Source: Flavobacterium urocaniciphilum (GTDB taxonomy: Bacteria > Bacteroidota > Bacteroidia > Flavobacteriales > Flavobacteriaceae). From it: DNA of 64,000 nucleotides. Both the position numbers and the translations under genes were made by a program. Below, in pieces: positions 26,227 through 34,849 of the stretch. Where the stretch lies: contig NZ_FOEI01000001.1 of assembly GCF_900110615.1 (NCBI RefSeq), positions 744,001 to 808,000 on the forward strand, written 5' to 3'. Position 1 is the first letter of the stretch, and every line of letters begins with the position of its first letter. The notes beneath the pieces are model-generated. The model saw nothing but the letters and a program-made list of their open reading frames with translations, ran no database searches and was not told the origin of the DNA.

Positions 26227-26260
26227 AAATCCTCAATTATAGCTATAGTTGAGGATTTTT
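26227..26260 (+). terminator. rho-independent terminator
   Basis: AAATCCTCAA pairs with TTGAGGATTT around a palindromic AT-rich loop, then a T-run. It follows the endonuclease gene. Confidence 0.85.
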
Positions 26261-26261
26261 T

Positions 26262-26291
26262 TACCAAATAGGTTTTCAAACCTGTCTGGTA
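26262..26291. repeat. near-perfect 30-bp inverted repeat
   Basis: TACCAAATAGGTTT and AAACCTGTCTGGTA are inverted copies with two mismatches and a 2-nt centre. It lies between two terminators that face each other, and looks like one of the palindromic intergenic repeats of flavobacteria. Confidence 0.55.
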
Positions 26292-26300
26292 TAAAAACAA

Positions 26301-26324
26301 AAAAGCGACATTTCTGTCGCTTTT
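26301..26324 (-). terminator. rho-independent terminator of the murA operon
   Basis: AAAAGCGACA pairs with TGTCGCTTTT (10 bp, loop TTTC). On the minus strand it is followed by a T-rich run and lies just past murA. Confidence 0.88.
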
Positions 26325-26328
26325 CTTT

Positions 26329-27639
26329 TTATACTCTTACGATATTCGCACCTAATGCTCTTAATCGTTCATCAATTCTTTCGTAACCTCTATCAATTTG
26401 CTCGATATTCTGAATGGTACTCGTTCCTTTTGCAGATAAAGCCGCAATTAATAATGAAATTCCCGCTCTAATATCTGGTGAACTCATTGTAGTAGCTTTT
26501 AATTGTGATTGGAAATCATGCCCCATAACTACTGCTCTATGCGGATCACACAACATAATTTTTGCTCCCATATCAATTAATTTATCTACGAAGAACAAAC
26601 GGCTTTCAAACATTTTTTGGTGAATTAACACATCTCCTTTTGCTTGCGTTGCCACAACTAAAACGATACTTAATAAATCTGGAGTAAATCCTGGCCAAGG
26701 CGCATCTGCAACCGTTAAAATTGAACCATCAATATCGGTTTTAATTTCATAACCGTCTTTATGAGCAGGAATATAAATATCATCTCCTTTTTGCTCTACT
26801 GTAATTCCTAATTTTCTAAATACATTCGGAATTTGACCTAAATTATCCCAACTAACATTCTTAATTGTAATTTCACTCTTTGTCATAGCCGCTAAACCAA
26901 TCCAAGAACCTATTTCAATCATATCAGGTAAAATTCTATGCTCACAACCACCTAAAGAATCGACTCCTTCAATCGTTAATAAGTTAGAACCAATACCTGT
27001 AATTTTAGCTCCCATTGAATTCAACATTTTACACAATTGTTGTAAATAAGGTTCACAAGCTGCGTTATAAATTGTGGTAGTTCCTTCCGCTAAAACAGCA
27101 GCCATTACAATATTTGCAGTACCTGTAACTGAAGCTTCATCTAAAAGCATGTACGCACCTTTTAACTTCCCTTCCGATTCTACACCATAAAAATGTTCTT
27201 CTCTTACATATCTAAATTTCGCACCTAAATTGATAAATCCTTCAAAGTGCGTATCTAATCTTCTTCTTCCTATTTTATCACCACCTGGTTTCGGAATAAA
27301 TCCTTTACCAAAACGCGCTAATAACGGTCCAACAATCATAATAGAACCACGTAAACTTCCGCCCTCTTTTTTGAAAGCTTCTGTTTCTAAGTAATTTACA
27401 TTTACTTCATCTGCTTGAAAAGTATAATCACCAGGTCCGTTTTTCTGAATTTTTACACCTAAATTACCTAATAAAGTAATTAATTTATTAACATCAATAA
27501 TATCCGGAATATTTGTTACTCTTACTTTTTCTGAAGTTAACAAAACTGGACATAAAACTTGTAATGCTTCGTTTTTTGCACCTTGAGGTTGTACATTCCC
27601 TTTTAATGGCTTTCCGCCTTCAATTTTGAAAGTTCCCAT
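26329..27639 (-). CDS. murA: UDP-N-acetylglucosamine 1-carboxyvinyltransferase
   Basis: First committed step of peptidoglycan synthesis: transfers enolpyruvate from PEP to UDP-GlcNAc in the cytoplasm. It is 436 residues, with the two-domain EPSP-synthase-like fold. Substrate blocks are GGKPLKGNVQPQGAKNEAL (residues 8-26, with Lys22 and Asn23), the catalytic loop region KPGGDKIGRRRLDTH (117-131) and ADAPWPGFTPDLLS. The loop residue that is Cys115 in Escherichia coli is Asp121 here, codon at 27277-27279. Asp at this site is known in naturally fosfomycin-resistant MurA (for example Mycobacterium). It abuts the DUF4290 gene with no gap. Confidence 0.96.
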   Translation of the reverse strand: MGTFKIEGGKPLKGNVQPQGAKNEALQVLCPVLLTSEKVRVTNIPDIIDVNKLITLLGNLGVKIQKNGPGDYTFQADEVNVNYLETEAFKKEGGSLRGSIMIVGPLLARFGKGFIPKPGGDKIGRRRLDTHFEGFINLGAKFRYVREEHFYGVESEGKLKGAYMLLDEASVTGTANIVMAAVLAEGTTTIYNAACEPYLQQLCKMLNSMGAKITGIGSNLLTIEGVDSLGGCEHRILPDMIEIGSWIGLAAMTKSEITIKNVSWDNLGQIPNVFRKLGITVEQKGDDIYIPAHKDGYEIKTDIDGSILTVADAPWPGFTPDLLSIVLVVATQAKGDVLIHQKMFESRLFFVDKLIDMGAKIMLCDPHRAVVMGHDFQSQLKATTMSSPDIRAGISLLIAALSAKGTSTIQNIEQIDRGYERIDERLRALGANIVRV

Positions 27640-28446
27640 TTAGATATTATTATTTCTGTTATTATTTTTTGAATTTTGATTTTGATTTCTATTTCCTTTA
27701 TAATTAGGGTTATTCATATTTGCCTTATTATTATTCGGATTAGAATTATTGTTATTGTTATTGTTATTTTTAGAATTCTGATTTCTGTTTGAATTTTGAT
27801 TTCCTTGATTAGAATTCTTATTGAAAAATTGTGTTTTATTCGACTGTTTTTTATTGACTTTCATTAAGTTTTGAGATGTCGATAATTCTTCAGTTGTAGC
27901 TGTTAAATTCAATTTTCCGTTAGATAATTCTAATAAATGCTGAAAGATAACTTCATCCGTAACGGTATCTTTATTCCAACTTAAAAAACACTTTTTCATG
28001 TGATTAGCAATCACAATAATTAAAGCATTTTTCAATTCTCCATCTTCCCATTTACACGCTACATCAATCATGTATTTGATATTGTTTCCGTAAAAACGAT
28101 ATTTTGGAAAATTCTGTGGATAATTTAATCGCTCTGGTTTTAAAGCAATTACATCACGTGTAGGAATTGGATAGGGAGAATCGATGTCTAATTTAAAATC
28201 AGACATAATAAATAATTGATCCCATAATTTATGCTGAAAATCTGGAACATCTCTCAAATGTGGATTCAAATTTCCTAAAACTGAAATAACATAGCGAGCA
28301 CCTTTGTTGCGCTTTTCTCTGTCTTCAATTACTGTAATTTGATCAATTAATTTCTGAACATATCTTCCATATTCAGGAATAATTAGATGTGGTCTTTGAG
28401 AGTTATACTCTAAATATTCTATAGCATCGTCTGTTTTATATGACAT
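27640..28446 (-). CDS. DUF4290 protein with poly-Asn tail
   Basis: A 268-residue cytoplasmic protein. The DUF4290 domain covers about 1-170 (YLEYNSQRPHLIIPEYGRYVQ at the start, then DSPYPIPTRD, LNYPQNFPKYRFYGNNIKYM). The last 60 residues are almost only Asn, Gln, Lys, Arg and Ser. The family is confined largely to Bacteroidota and its function is unknown to me. It lies directly between DUF493 and murA in one transcription unit (1-bp and 0-bp gaps), so it may be needed in parallel with cell-wall synthesis. Confidence 0.85.
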   Translation of the reverse strand: MSYKTDDAIEYLEYNSQRPHLIIPEYGRYVQKLIDQITVIEDREKRNKGARYVISVLGNLNPHLRDVPDFQHKLWDQLFIMSDFKLDIDSPYPIPTRDVIALKPERLNYPQNFPKYRFYGNNIKYMIDVACKWEDGELKNALIIVIANHMKKCFLSWNKDTVTDEVIFQHLLELSNGKLNLTATTEELSTSQNLMKVNKKQSNKTQFFNKNSNQGNQNSNRNQNSKNNNNNNNNSNPNNNKANMNNPNYKGNRNQNQNSKNNNRNNNI

Positions 28447-28447
28447 A

Positions 28448-28732
28448 TTATAACGAAATTATTCCTTCTATTGTTGATAATTCCTGATATTTCTCGATAA
28501 CTTTATCAGGATTTTGCATTGTTACATTTACAGAAATACTAGTGTATTTACCTGTTTTAGAAGAATGTGTTTTTATTACAGCCCCCATATTGTTAAACGT
28601 ATTTTCTACTGTATTTACATTCGTAGCATTTGTTGGAACAATAAATTTATATAAATAAACAGCAGGCCAAGTAGTTGATTCTTCTAATTCTGATTTAAGT
28701 CTAATATAAAAATCTTCTGTTTTTTTATCCAT
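28448..28732 (-). CDS. DUF493 family protein
   Basis: A 94-residue protein of the small ACT-like alpha/beta YbeD/DUF493 fold (MDKKTEDFYIRLKSELEEST, then WPAVYLYKFIVPTN and YTSISVNVTMQNPDKVIEKYQEL). It is probably a small regulatory or ligand-binding domain; the molecular role is unproven. First gene of the DUF493-DUF4290-murA operon. Confidence 0.85.
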   Translation of the reverse strand: MDKKTEDFYIRLKSELEESTTWPAVYLYKFIVPTNATNVNTVENTFNNMGAVIKTHSSKTGKYTSISVNVTMQNPDKVIEKYQELSTIEGIISL

Positions 28733-28825
28733 GTTATATTAAAGTAATAAACAACAAATATACATTTATAATGTTTGATTTAAAAATATAAATAATTAAG
28801 ATTTTCAAAATAAAAAAAATGATAG

Positions 28826-28833
28826 TACATTTG
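28826..28833 (+). promoter_or_regulatory. candidate -7 element of the AAA ATPase-recQ unit
   Basis: TACATTTG matches TAnnTTTG, 17 nt before the ATG. The -33 position at 19-bp spacing reads TTTC instead of TTTG. Confidence 0.5.
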
Positions 28834-28850
28834 GCTTTTTTAAGGATAAA

Positions 28851-29387
28851 ATGAATAAGAAAATAATTCTATTAATAGGCGGACCAAGTTCTGGTAAAAC
28901 TACGTTAATTAACCATTTAGAAAAAGAAGGACACGTTTGTTATCCTGAAATTTCAAGAGAAGTTATTTTACAAGCTAGAGAAAAAGGAATCGACTATTTA
29001 TTTTTAGAAAACCCGATGTTGTTTAGTGAAATGCTTTTAGAAGGCAGAATTAAACAATATGAAAAGGCTATTACTGAAGAAAAACCTGTTTTTATCGATA
29101 GAGGAATTCCGGATGTAATTGCTTATATGGACTTTATTGGTGATTCTTACCCTCAAAATTTCATAGAAGCTTGCGAAAAATATAAGTACGACAAGATTTT
29201 CTTATTACCTCCTTGGGAAGAAATTTATACTAGCGATGAAACTCGTTATGAAACATATGAAGAAGCTAGTAAAATTCACAACTTTTTAGTAGATACTTAT
29301 AAAAAATACGGATACGATTTACACGAAGTTCCAAAAACAACTGTAGAAAATAGATATCAGTTTATTTTAGAGCATTTAAAAGACTAA
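28851..29387 (+). CDS. small AAA_28-type P-loop ATPase
   Basis: A 178-residue P-loop protein: Walker A GGPSSGKTTL at residues 9-18, then EISREVILQAREKG, and FIDRGIPDVIAYMDF (about 84-98) as the Asp-containing substrate-binding element. The layout resembles NadR ribosylnicotinamide kinase C-terminal domains and other small nucleoside or polyphosphate kinases grouped as AAA_28. The substrate is unknown. It sits 10 bp before recQ; linkage to DNA repair is only positional. Confidence 0.82.
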   Translation: MNKKIILLIGGPSSGKTTLINHLEKEGHVCYPEISREVILQAREKGIDYLFLENPMLFSEMLLEGRIKQYEKAITEEKPVFIDRGIPDVIAYMDFIGDSYPQNFIEACEKYKYDKIFLLPPWEEIYTSDETRYETYEEASKIHNFLVDTYKKYGYDLHEVPKTTVENRYQFILEHLKD

Positions 29388-29397
29388 TACTATCTAA

Positions 29398-31281
29398 ATG
29401 AGTAAACCCTTAGATATTTTAAAATCTTATTGGAAACATGAGTCGTTTAGACCTGCCCAAGAAGAAATTATTGAAAATATCTTACAAGGTAACGATACAT
29501 TCGCGCTTTTGCCAACTGGTGGCGGAAAATCAATTTGTTTTCAAATACCAGCATTACTCAAACCCGGACTTTGTTTGGTTATTTCTCCTCTTGTCGCTTT
29601 AATGAAAGATCAAGTTGAGAATTTAAAATCTAAAAACATAAAAGCGATTGCTTTAACTGGGAATATTTCTTTTGAAGAAACCAATAACTTACTAGATAAT
29701 TGTGCTTATGGCGATTATAAGTTTTTATATGTTTCCCCAGAACGATTGCAACAAGATTGGGTTTTGGAAAGAATTAAAAACCTAAACATCAATTTAGTAG
29801 CAATAGACGAAGCCCATTGTATCAGTCAGTGGGGACACGATTTTCGTCCGGCTTATTTAAAAATATCATCTCTTAAAGAATATTTTACCGTTCCGTTTGT
29901 AGCCTTAACTGCTTCTGCTACAACTCGTGTTCAAAATGATATTTGTACTTTGCTTCAATTAACAAATCCGAAGCTTTTTAAAAATTCCTTTTATAGAGAA
30001 AATTTAGGGTATCATATAATCAAAACGGAAGATAAATTAAACAAGCTAAGACAAATTTATTATAAAAATCCTGAGCCTTCTATTGTATATGTTCGCAATA
30101 GAAAAATGTGCTTAGAATTTAGTCAAACTTTAAACGATTTAGGTTTTACCGCAACTTATTATCATGGTGGTTTATCTACAAAAGAAAAAGATAAAAACAT
30201 GAATATATGGCTTTGCGAACAAGCTAAAATTATGGTTGCCACGAATGCTTTCGGAATGGGAATTGACAAACCCAATGTGAAAACGGTTATTCATTTACAA
30301 ATTCCGGAAAACTTAGAAAGTTATTATCAAGAAGCTGGAAGAGCTGGTAGAAATGGCAATAAAGCATTTGCCTTACTTTTAACTCCAGAAATAAATCCAG
30401 ATAATTTTAAAAAATACTTTATTGATAATTTACCGCATAAAGATTTTTTAACTTTAGTTTATAGAGATTTAAACAATCATTTTCAAATTGCTTATGGCGA
30501 TGGATTTCAGGAAACTTTCTACCTAAATCTTAATCAATTTTGCATCAAGTATAATTTATCGGTTACTAAAACATTTGCTTGCTTACAATTTTTAGACCGA
30601 CAAGGAGTAATTACTTTAAGTAATTCAATAAGTAATAAAGCTACTTTACAGTTTTTATTAGAAAGTCGAGAAGTCATTAGATACTGTAGTTTAAACCCAA
30701 ATGATGCAGAAATTATCAATGTCATTTTAAGAAATTATACAGGTATTTTTGAACAAGTTACTAATATCAATACCTCTTTAATTGCAACTAAATCTAATAC
30801 TACTGAAGAAAAAGTAATTGATGTTCTTAAGAAATTAGAATCGCAAGAAATTATCGAGTTGAAATTACAGAGTAACGACATTACTATTATATATAACGAA
30901 CCACGAGAAGATAATTATACTATTAATAGGATTGTAAAACATCTTGAAACTCAAAATCAAATCAAAATTGAGCAATATGAAAGTATGCTTCATTTTGTAA
31001 CGGATACTACTACTTGTAAATCCGTTTTAATTTCGAATTATTTCGGAGAAGAACAAAAAGAAGATTGCGGAATTTGTTCGTATTGTAATTCAAAAAGTAA
31101 AACAGAAGTAAAATCGGTTTCGGACAGTATCATCAATTTATTAAAAAATGGTGCGAAATCCTCAAATGAAATTGAAAATTTGTTATCATTTACAACAGAA
31201 GAAATTATCTTTGCAATTCAAAACTTATTAGAAAACGACAGTATCTTTTTGAATTCTAATAATCAATATCAAATTAAATAA
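29398..31281 (+). CDS. recQ: RecQ-family ATP-dependent DNA helicase
   Basis: A 627-residue 3'-5' DNA helicase for recombination and replication-fork repair. Motifs in order: Q-motif SFRPAQEEI (residues 16-24), Walker A LLPTGGGKS (about 38-46), DEAH box AIDEAHCISQWGHDFRP (about 135-151), TASAT, and motif VI QEAGRAGRNG (about 310-320). The zinc-binding domain has CKSVLISNYFGE then CGICSYC (about 535-560). The C-terminal part is shorter than in RecQ with a full HRDC domain; I do not see a clear HRDC. Bacteroidota often hold several RecQ paralogues. Confidence 0.93.
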   Translation: MSKPLDILKSYWKHESFRPAQEEIIENILQGNDTFALLPTGGGKSICFQIPALLKPGLCLVISPLVALMKDQVENLKSKNIKAIALTGNISFEETNNLLDNCAYGDYKFLYVSPERLQQDWVLERIKNLNINLVAIDEAHCISQWGHDFRPAYLKISSLKEYFTVPFVALTASATTRVQNDICTLLQLTNPKLFKNSFYRENLGYHIIKTEDKLNKLRQIYYKNPEPSIVYVRNRKMCLEFSQTLNDLGFTATYYHGGLSTKEKDKNMNIWLCEQAKIMVATNAFGMGIDKPNVKTVIHLQIPENLESYYQEAGRAGRNGNKAFALLLTPEINPDNFKKYFIDNLPHKDFLTLVYRDLNNHFQIAYGDGFQETFYLNLNQFCIKYNLSVTKTFACLQFLDRQGVITLSNSISNKATLQFLLESREVIRYCSLNPNDAEIINVILRNYTGIFEQVTNINTSLIATKSNTTEEKVIDVLKKLESQEIIELKLQSNDITIIYNEPREDNYTINRIVKHLETQNQIKIEQYESMLHFVTDTTTCKSVLISNYFGEEQKEDCGICSYCNSKSKTEVKSVSDSIINLLKNGAKSSNEIENLLSFTTEEIIFAIQNLLENDSIFLNSNNQYQIK

Positions 31282-31328
31282 ACATTAAACAACATAGCAA
31301 TTCATCTTGCTTTGCATCTTACAATATC

Positions 31329-32276
31329 ATGGAAAAATTAAGAATTGTTTTTATGGGAACACCCGACTTTGCTGTTGGTATTCTTGATAAAATTTATAAT
31401 AGTCATTTTGAAATAGCCGCCGTAATTACAGCTCCAGACAAACCAGCTGGTAGAGGTCAGAAAGTATCTGTAAGTGCCGTAAAGACTTATGCATTAGAAA
31501 AAAACTTACCAATATTACAACCAACTAATTTAAAAAACGAAGAATTTTTAGCTGAATTAGCAAGTTATAATGCTAATTTACAAATTGTTGTAGCATTTAG
31601 AATGTTACCAGAAGTGGTTTGGAAAATGCCAAAATTTGGTACGTTTAATCTACACGCTTCTTTATTACCTAATTATAGAGGAGCCGCTCCTATTAACTGG
31701 GCGATTATTAATGGAGAAACAGAAACTGGAGTGACAACGTTCTTTATCGATGATAAAATTGATACTGGCGCTATGATTTTAAGTAAGAAGACAAACATAG
31801 AACCAAATGAAAATGTAGGTCAGTTACACGATAGATTAATGCACATTGGAAGTGATACGGTTATTGAAACTTTAAAGTTGATTGAAAGTGGAAATGTAAC
31901 TACTACCATTCAAACTGAAACAGCCGATTTAAAAACAGCATACAAATTAAATAAAGACAATTGTAAAATTGATTGGTCGAAATCTGGAAATGAAATTTAC
32001 AATCATATTAGAGGACTATGCCCTTACCCTACTGCTTGGACCTTTTTTAAAGATGGCGATAATGAATGGAATGTAAAATTATATGACACTAGATTCATTT
32101 CTGAAAATCATAGTTTAAAAGCAGGAACTATTATTACAACCAAGAAAGAAATGAAGATTGCTGTAGCGGATGGATTTATTCAGATAGAAAGTTTACAATT
32201 TCCTGGAAAAAAGAAAATGCAAACGCATGAATTATTAAACGGAATCCAATTAAGCGCTGAAGCCTTTGTTTACTAA
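31329..32276 (+). CDS. fmt: methionyl-tRNA formyltransferase
   Basis: Formylates Met-tRNAfMet with 10-formyl-THF to allow initiation. It is 315 residues. The N-terminal formyltransferase domain has VFMGTPDFAVGIL, then FNLHASLLPNYRGAAPINWAIINGE (about 107-131; catalytic Asn, His and the SLLP loop) and FFIDDKIDTGAMI with the Asp. The C-terminal OB-like domain starts near residue 205. It is 47 bp after recQ. No def gene is beside it. Confidence 0.95.
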   Translation: MEKLRIVFMGTPDFAVGILDKIYNSHFEIAAVITAPDKPAGRGQKVSVSAVKTYALEKNLPILQPTNLKNEEFLAELASYNANLQIVVAFRMLPEVVWKMPKFGTFNLHASLLPNYRGAAPINWAIINGETETGVTTFFIDDKIDTGAMILSKKTNIEPNENVGQLHDRLMHIGSDTVIETLKLIESGNVTTTIQTETADLKTAYKLNKDNCKIDWSKSGNEIYNHIRGLCPYPTAWTFFKDGDNEWNVKLYDTRFISENHSLKAGTIITTKKEMKIAVADGFIQIESLQFPGKKKMQTHELLNGIQLSAEAFVY

Positions 32277-32365
32277 GATTTTCGCTGAAATACGTAAAAA
32301 TAAACCTACGTTATTAACAATTGATGTTATTTATTAACATTTTTATATAAAATACACGTAAATAC

Positions 32366-32395
32366 TTGCACAATTCAATGATACGTATAAATTTG
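32366..32395 (+). promoter_or_regulatory. promoter of the HU gene
   Basis: TTG (32366-32368), exactly 19 bp, then TAAATTTG (32388-32395). The predicted 5' UTR is about 37 nt. Confidence 0.8.
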
Positions 32396-32436
32396 TAAAA
32401 GAAATTAAGTTTAACCAATTAAATAACTAATTAATT

Positions 32437-32712
32437 ATGAACAAATCAGAATTAATCGATGCAATGGCAGCTTCTGCTGGTATTACAAAAGCGGCTGCTA
32501 AATTAGCTTTAGAATCTTTTTTAGAAAGCGTTGAAGGAACATTAAAAAAAGGTGGTAGAGTATCATTAGTAGGTTTCGGATCTTGGTCAATCTCTAAAAG
32601 AGCTGCAAGAGATGGTAGAAATCCACAAACTGGAAAAACTATCAAAATTGCTGCTAAAAATGTAGTAAAATTCAAAGCTGGTGCTGAATTAGACGGAGCA
32701 GTTAACAAATAA
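32437..32712 (+). CDS. HU-family DNA-binding protein
   Basis: A 91-residue nucleoid protein. It has the full HU fold: MNKSELIDAMAASAGITKAAAK, VSLVGFGSWSISKRAARDGRNPQTGKTI (beta-arm with the Arg-Asn-Pro motif near 63-67) and a C-terminal amphipathic helix. It bends and compacts DNA as a dimer. It has its own strong promoter and a terminator, in line with high expression. Confidence 0.96.
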   Translation: MNKSELIDAMAASAGITKAAAKLALESFLESVEGTLKKGGRVSLVGFGSWSISKRAARDGRNPQTGKTIKIAAKNVVKFKAGAELDGAVNK

Positions 32713-32737
32713 GAATCATATTTGATTATTTATAAAG

Positions 32738-32765
32738 AGCCTTTCTGATTTAGAAAGGCTTTTTT
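32738..32765 (+). terminator. rho-independent terminator of the HU gene
   Basis: AGCCTTTCT pairs with AGAAAGGCT (9 bp, loop GATTT), followed by a T-run. Confidence 0.92.
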
Positions 32766-32886
32766 ATTAACATATTCTATAAAATTTAGAATTAATAAAA
32801 TCATTTACTGATTTTTTAAGCTTTTTGTCGATTTTATTTTCTTTAAATTTAATTTTTTGTTAAATTCAGTATAAAATTAGTTGCTT

Positions 32887-33447
32887 ATGATTTCAATGTT
32901 ACCTAAAAAAGGTTGTTTACTCGTAGCAGAACCAACTATTTCAAACGACGTGTCTTTTAACAGAGCAGTTGTGCTTTTAACAGAACACACTAAAGAAGGA
33001 AGTGTAGGGTTTATTTTAAACAAACCTCTATCCTATTCTATTAATGATTTAATTCCAGAAATTGAAGCTAACTTTATGGTTTATAATGGCGGTCCGGTTG
33101 AACAAGATAATTTATATTTCTTGCACAATGTACCAGATTTAATCCCAAATAGTATTGAAATTTCTTATGGATTGTATTGGGGTGGCGACTTTGAAAGCGC
33201 AAAAACCTTAATTAACGATGGAAAAATCACTAAAGAGAACATTCGATTCTTTCTAGGTTATAGTGGCTGGGATACTAATCAATTAGAAGATGAATTAGAG
33301 GAAAACTCTTGGATAATTCTAGAGAATGAACTTCAAAATAAAGTCATCAGTAAGAACAGTCAAAACTTCTGGAAAGAAAAATTAAATGAAATTGGAGGCG
33401 AATATGTTTATTTTTCAAATTCGCCCGAAAATCCATCTCTTAACTAA
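32887..33447 (+). CDS. YqgE/AlgH family protein
   Basis: A 186-residue protein from the ATG at 32887 (MISMLPKKGCLLVAEP); another ATG at 32896 is equally possible, and a TTG at 32881 is in frame. Family blocks are LLVAEPTISNDVSFNRAVVLL, VGFILNKPL, VYNGGPVEQDNLYFLH and RFFLGYSGWDTNQLEDE. YqgE/AlgH is conserved in many bacteria; its molecular function is not established. It overlaps the convergent aminotransferase by 8 bp. Confidence 0.9.
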   Translation: MISMLPKKGCLLVAEPTISNDVSFNRAVVLLTEHTKEGSVGFILNKPLSYSINDLIPEIEANFMVYNGGPVEQDNLYFLHNVPDLIPNSIEISYGLYWGGDFESAKTLINDGKITKENIRFFLGYSGWDTNQLEDELEENSWIILENELQNKVISKNSQNFWKEKLNEIGGEYVYFSNSPENPSLN

Positions 33448-34273
33448 TAGTGTTATTTAGCTGAACAACAAGTTCACTAGATAACACTGTTAAAAATTCT
33501 TTCTTTCTATATTTTGTAATTGGCTGAATACCAATAATTACATTCGTTAAGAACAACTCATCTGCTTTTTGTAAATCGAAAGGTGAAATGCTTTTTTCAA
33601 CCAATTCAATGTTTTCCATTTTATTTACAATAGCTATAATTTGTTTACGCATAATTCCGTTTAAACAACCATCAGTGATAGGTGGCGTAATCAATTGATT
33701 ACCCATTTTCATGAAAATATTGCCATTAATGGCTTCTACAACATTTTTATCATCATTAATTAAAAGACAATTCGCAAAGTCGTTTTCTTTTGCAAAAATA
33801 CTTGCAACTACATTTGTCATTTTATTATTTGATTTTAATGTAGATAACAAATGTTTTGAAACATGAAAATCTTTAAATAATTCAACTTCATAATTAGATG
33901 AATTGAAAATATAATTTTCTGAAGATAAATTTGAACAAGTGATAATAAACTGAATTTCATTTGAATTCGGATTATACAATCCTTCAGCATTTCTAAAAAC
34001 AGTAAAACGCACTCTATTACTTGTTTTATTTTCTTGAACATTTATAAGTTTCAGAATTTCTTCTTCCATAAATTCCATGGTGAATGGCATTGGGATTTCC
34101 ATTCTACAAATTCTCATAGATGCCATTAATCTTAAATAATGTTCTTCTAAAAATAAAATTTTTGAACCATTTACTTTTAAAGTTTCAAATATTGAATCGC
34201 CAAAAAGAAATCCTCTATTGTTTTCAATAGAAATTTGGCTATTGTCTTGTAAGTTTCCGTTAAAATTAATCAT
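33440..34273 (-). CDS. class IV aminotransferase (PabC/IlvE fold)
   Basis: A 277-residue PLP enzyme from the ATG at 34271-34273 (MINFNGNLQ). Fold-type IV marks are RGFLFGDSIFETLKVNG (about 18-34), the Arg in RLMASMRICR and EAINGNIFMKMGNQLITPPI with DGCLNGIMRKQI (about 195-225). The sequence fits aminodeoxychorismate lyase (folate) or branched-chain or D-amino-acid aminotransferases; short length and TPPITDGCLNGI favour a PabC-like enzyme, but I cannot settle it. The start codon directly abuts a terminator-like hairpin with a T7 run. Confidence 0.85.
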   Translation of the reverse strand: MINFNGNLQDNSQISIENNRGFLFGDSIFETLKVNGSKILFLEEHYLRLMASMRICRMEIPMPFTMEFMEEEILKLINVQENKTSNRVRFTVFRNAEGLYNPNSNEIQFIITCSNLSSENYIFNSSNYEVELFKDFHVSKHLLSTLKSNNKMTNVVASIFAKENDFANCLLINDDKNVVEAINGNIFMKMGNQLITPPITDGCLNGIMRKQIIAIVNKMENIELVEKSISPFDLQKADELFLTNVIIGIQPITKYRKKEFLTVLSSELVVQLNNTIS

Positions 34274-34297
34274 AAAAAAATCCCGATAAAATCGGGA
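34274..34297 (-). terminator. terminator hairpin abutting the aminotransferase start
   Basis: On the minus strand TCCCGAT pairs with ATCGGGA (loop TTT) and is followed by seven T residues and then at once by the ATG at 34273. It lies just after the START-like gene, so it probably ends that transcript. Confidence 0.78.
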
Positions 34298-34305
34298 CAA
34301 ATATA
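34298..34305 (-). promoter_or_regulatory. candidate -7 element of the aminotransferase gene
   Basis: TATATTTG on the minus strand fits the consensus exactly. Start would fall near 34293, inside the hairpin, so transcripts from here would not form the full stem. The -33 half is not convincing. Confidence 0.5.
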
Positions 34306-34319
34306 CTTCAAATCTTAGA

Positions 34320-34712
34320 TTAAACCGAACCAATTACATGTTTTAAATCAGAAACTAGGTTTTCCCATAATAATTTCGATTCATGTATTTCTTCTTCTTC
34401 GGAAAAATCGGTAACAATTAATGAAACGTCTTGTGTTATTTCGTCTACTTGTATTTTTAATTCGAAAAAGTAATCTGTTTCTTTACCATCATCATCTAAC
34501 CACTTAAATTTAACTTTCTCACCTGCTTTTTTAGAAGCTAATTTTGCCTTTTCTTCAGAATCATCCCAAATGAAAGTATAAAACTCACCTCTTGAATTTA
34601 CATTATCAGCAAACCATTCAGATAAACCTGATGGCGTTAACATATATTGATATAATAATTGTGGCGAAGAGTGTATAGGAAATTCTAGCTCGTACTTAAT
34701 TTTCTGTTTCAT
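34320..34712 (-). CDS. START-like (AHSA1-type) domain protein
   Basis: A 130-residue SRPBCC-fold protein from the ATG at 34710-34712 (MKQKIKYELEFPIHSSPQLLYQYM). Family blocks are TPSGLSEWFADNV and FKWLDDDGKETDYFFEL, as in AHSA1 and START-like proteins common in Bacteroidota. Ligand and role are unknown. A longer in-frame start at 34760 is possible, but its first codons look non-coding. It is followed by a hairpin terminator and then the aminotransferase gene. Confidence 0.8.
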   Translation of the reverse strand: MKQKIKYELEFPIHSSPQLLYQYMLTPSGLSEWFADNVNSRGEFYTFIWDDSEEKAKLASKKAGEKVKFKWLDDDGKETDYFFELKIQVDEITQDVSLIVTDFSEEEEIHESKLLWENLVSDLKHVIGSV

Positions 34713-34818
34713 AGTCTTTAGTAAATTTTCAGCAAAATAGAAAAAAAATTGATATAACAACTACATTTTGCGATAAATTTTTTAACGTAAAATTTATTAG
34801 TATTTTTTATTATTTTTT

Positions 34819-34849
34819 TTTGGAATAAAATAAAATAGTTCTATATTTG
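34819..34849 (+). promoter_or_regulatory. promoter of tRNA-Met
   Basis: TTTG (34819-34822), 19 bp, TATATTTG (34842-34849), followed by CACCCG. The same TATATTTGCACCCG string occurs at the tRNA-Ser promoter, so the GC-rich start region may be a stable-RNA discriminator. Confidence 0.85.

Noticed and set aside
31285..31325. Possible degenerate copy of the 24-nt dispersed repeat upstream of fmt
   Set aside because: Shares only scattered GCAA and TTGCTT words with the repeat; the match is too weak to call.
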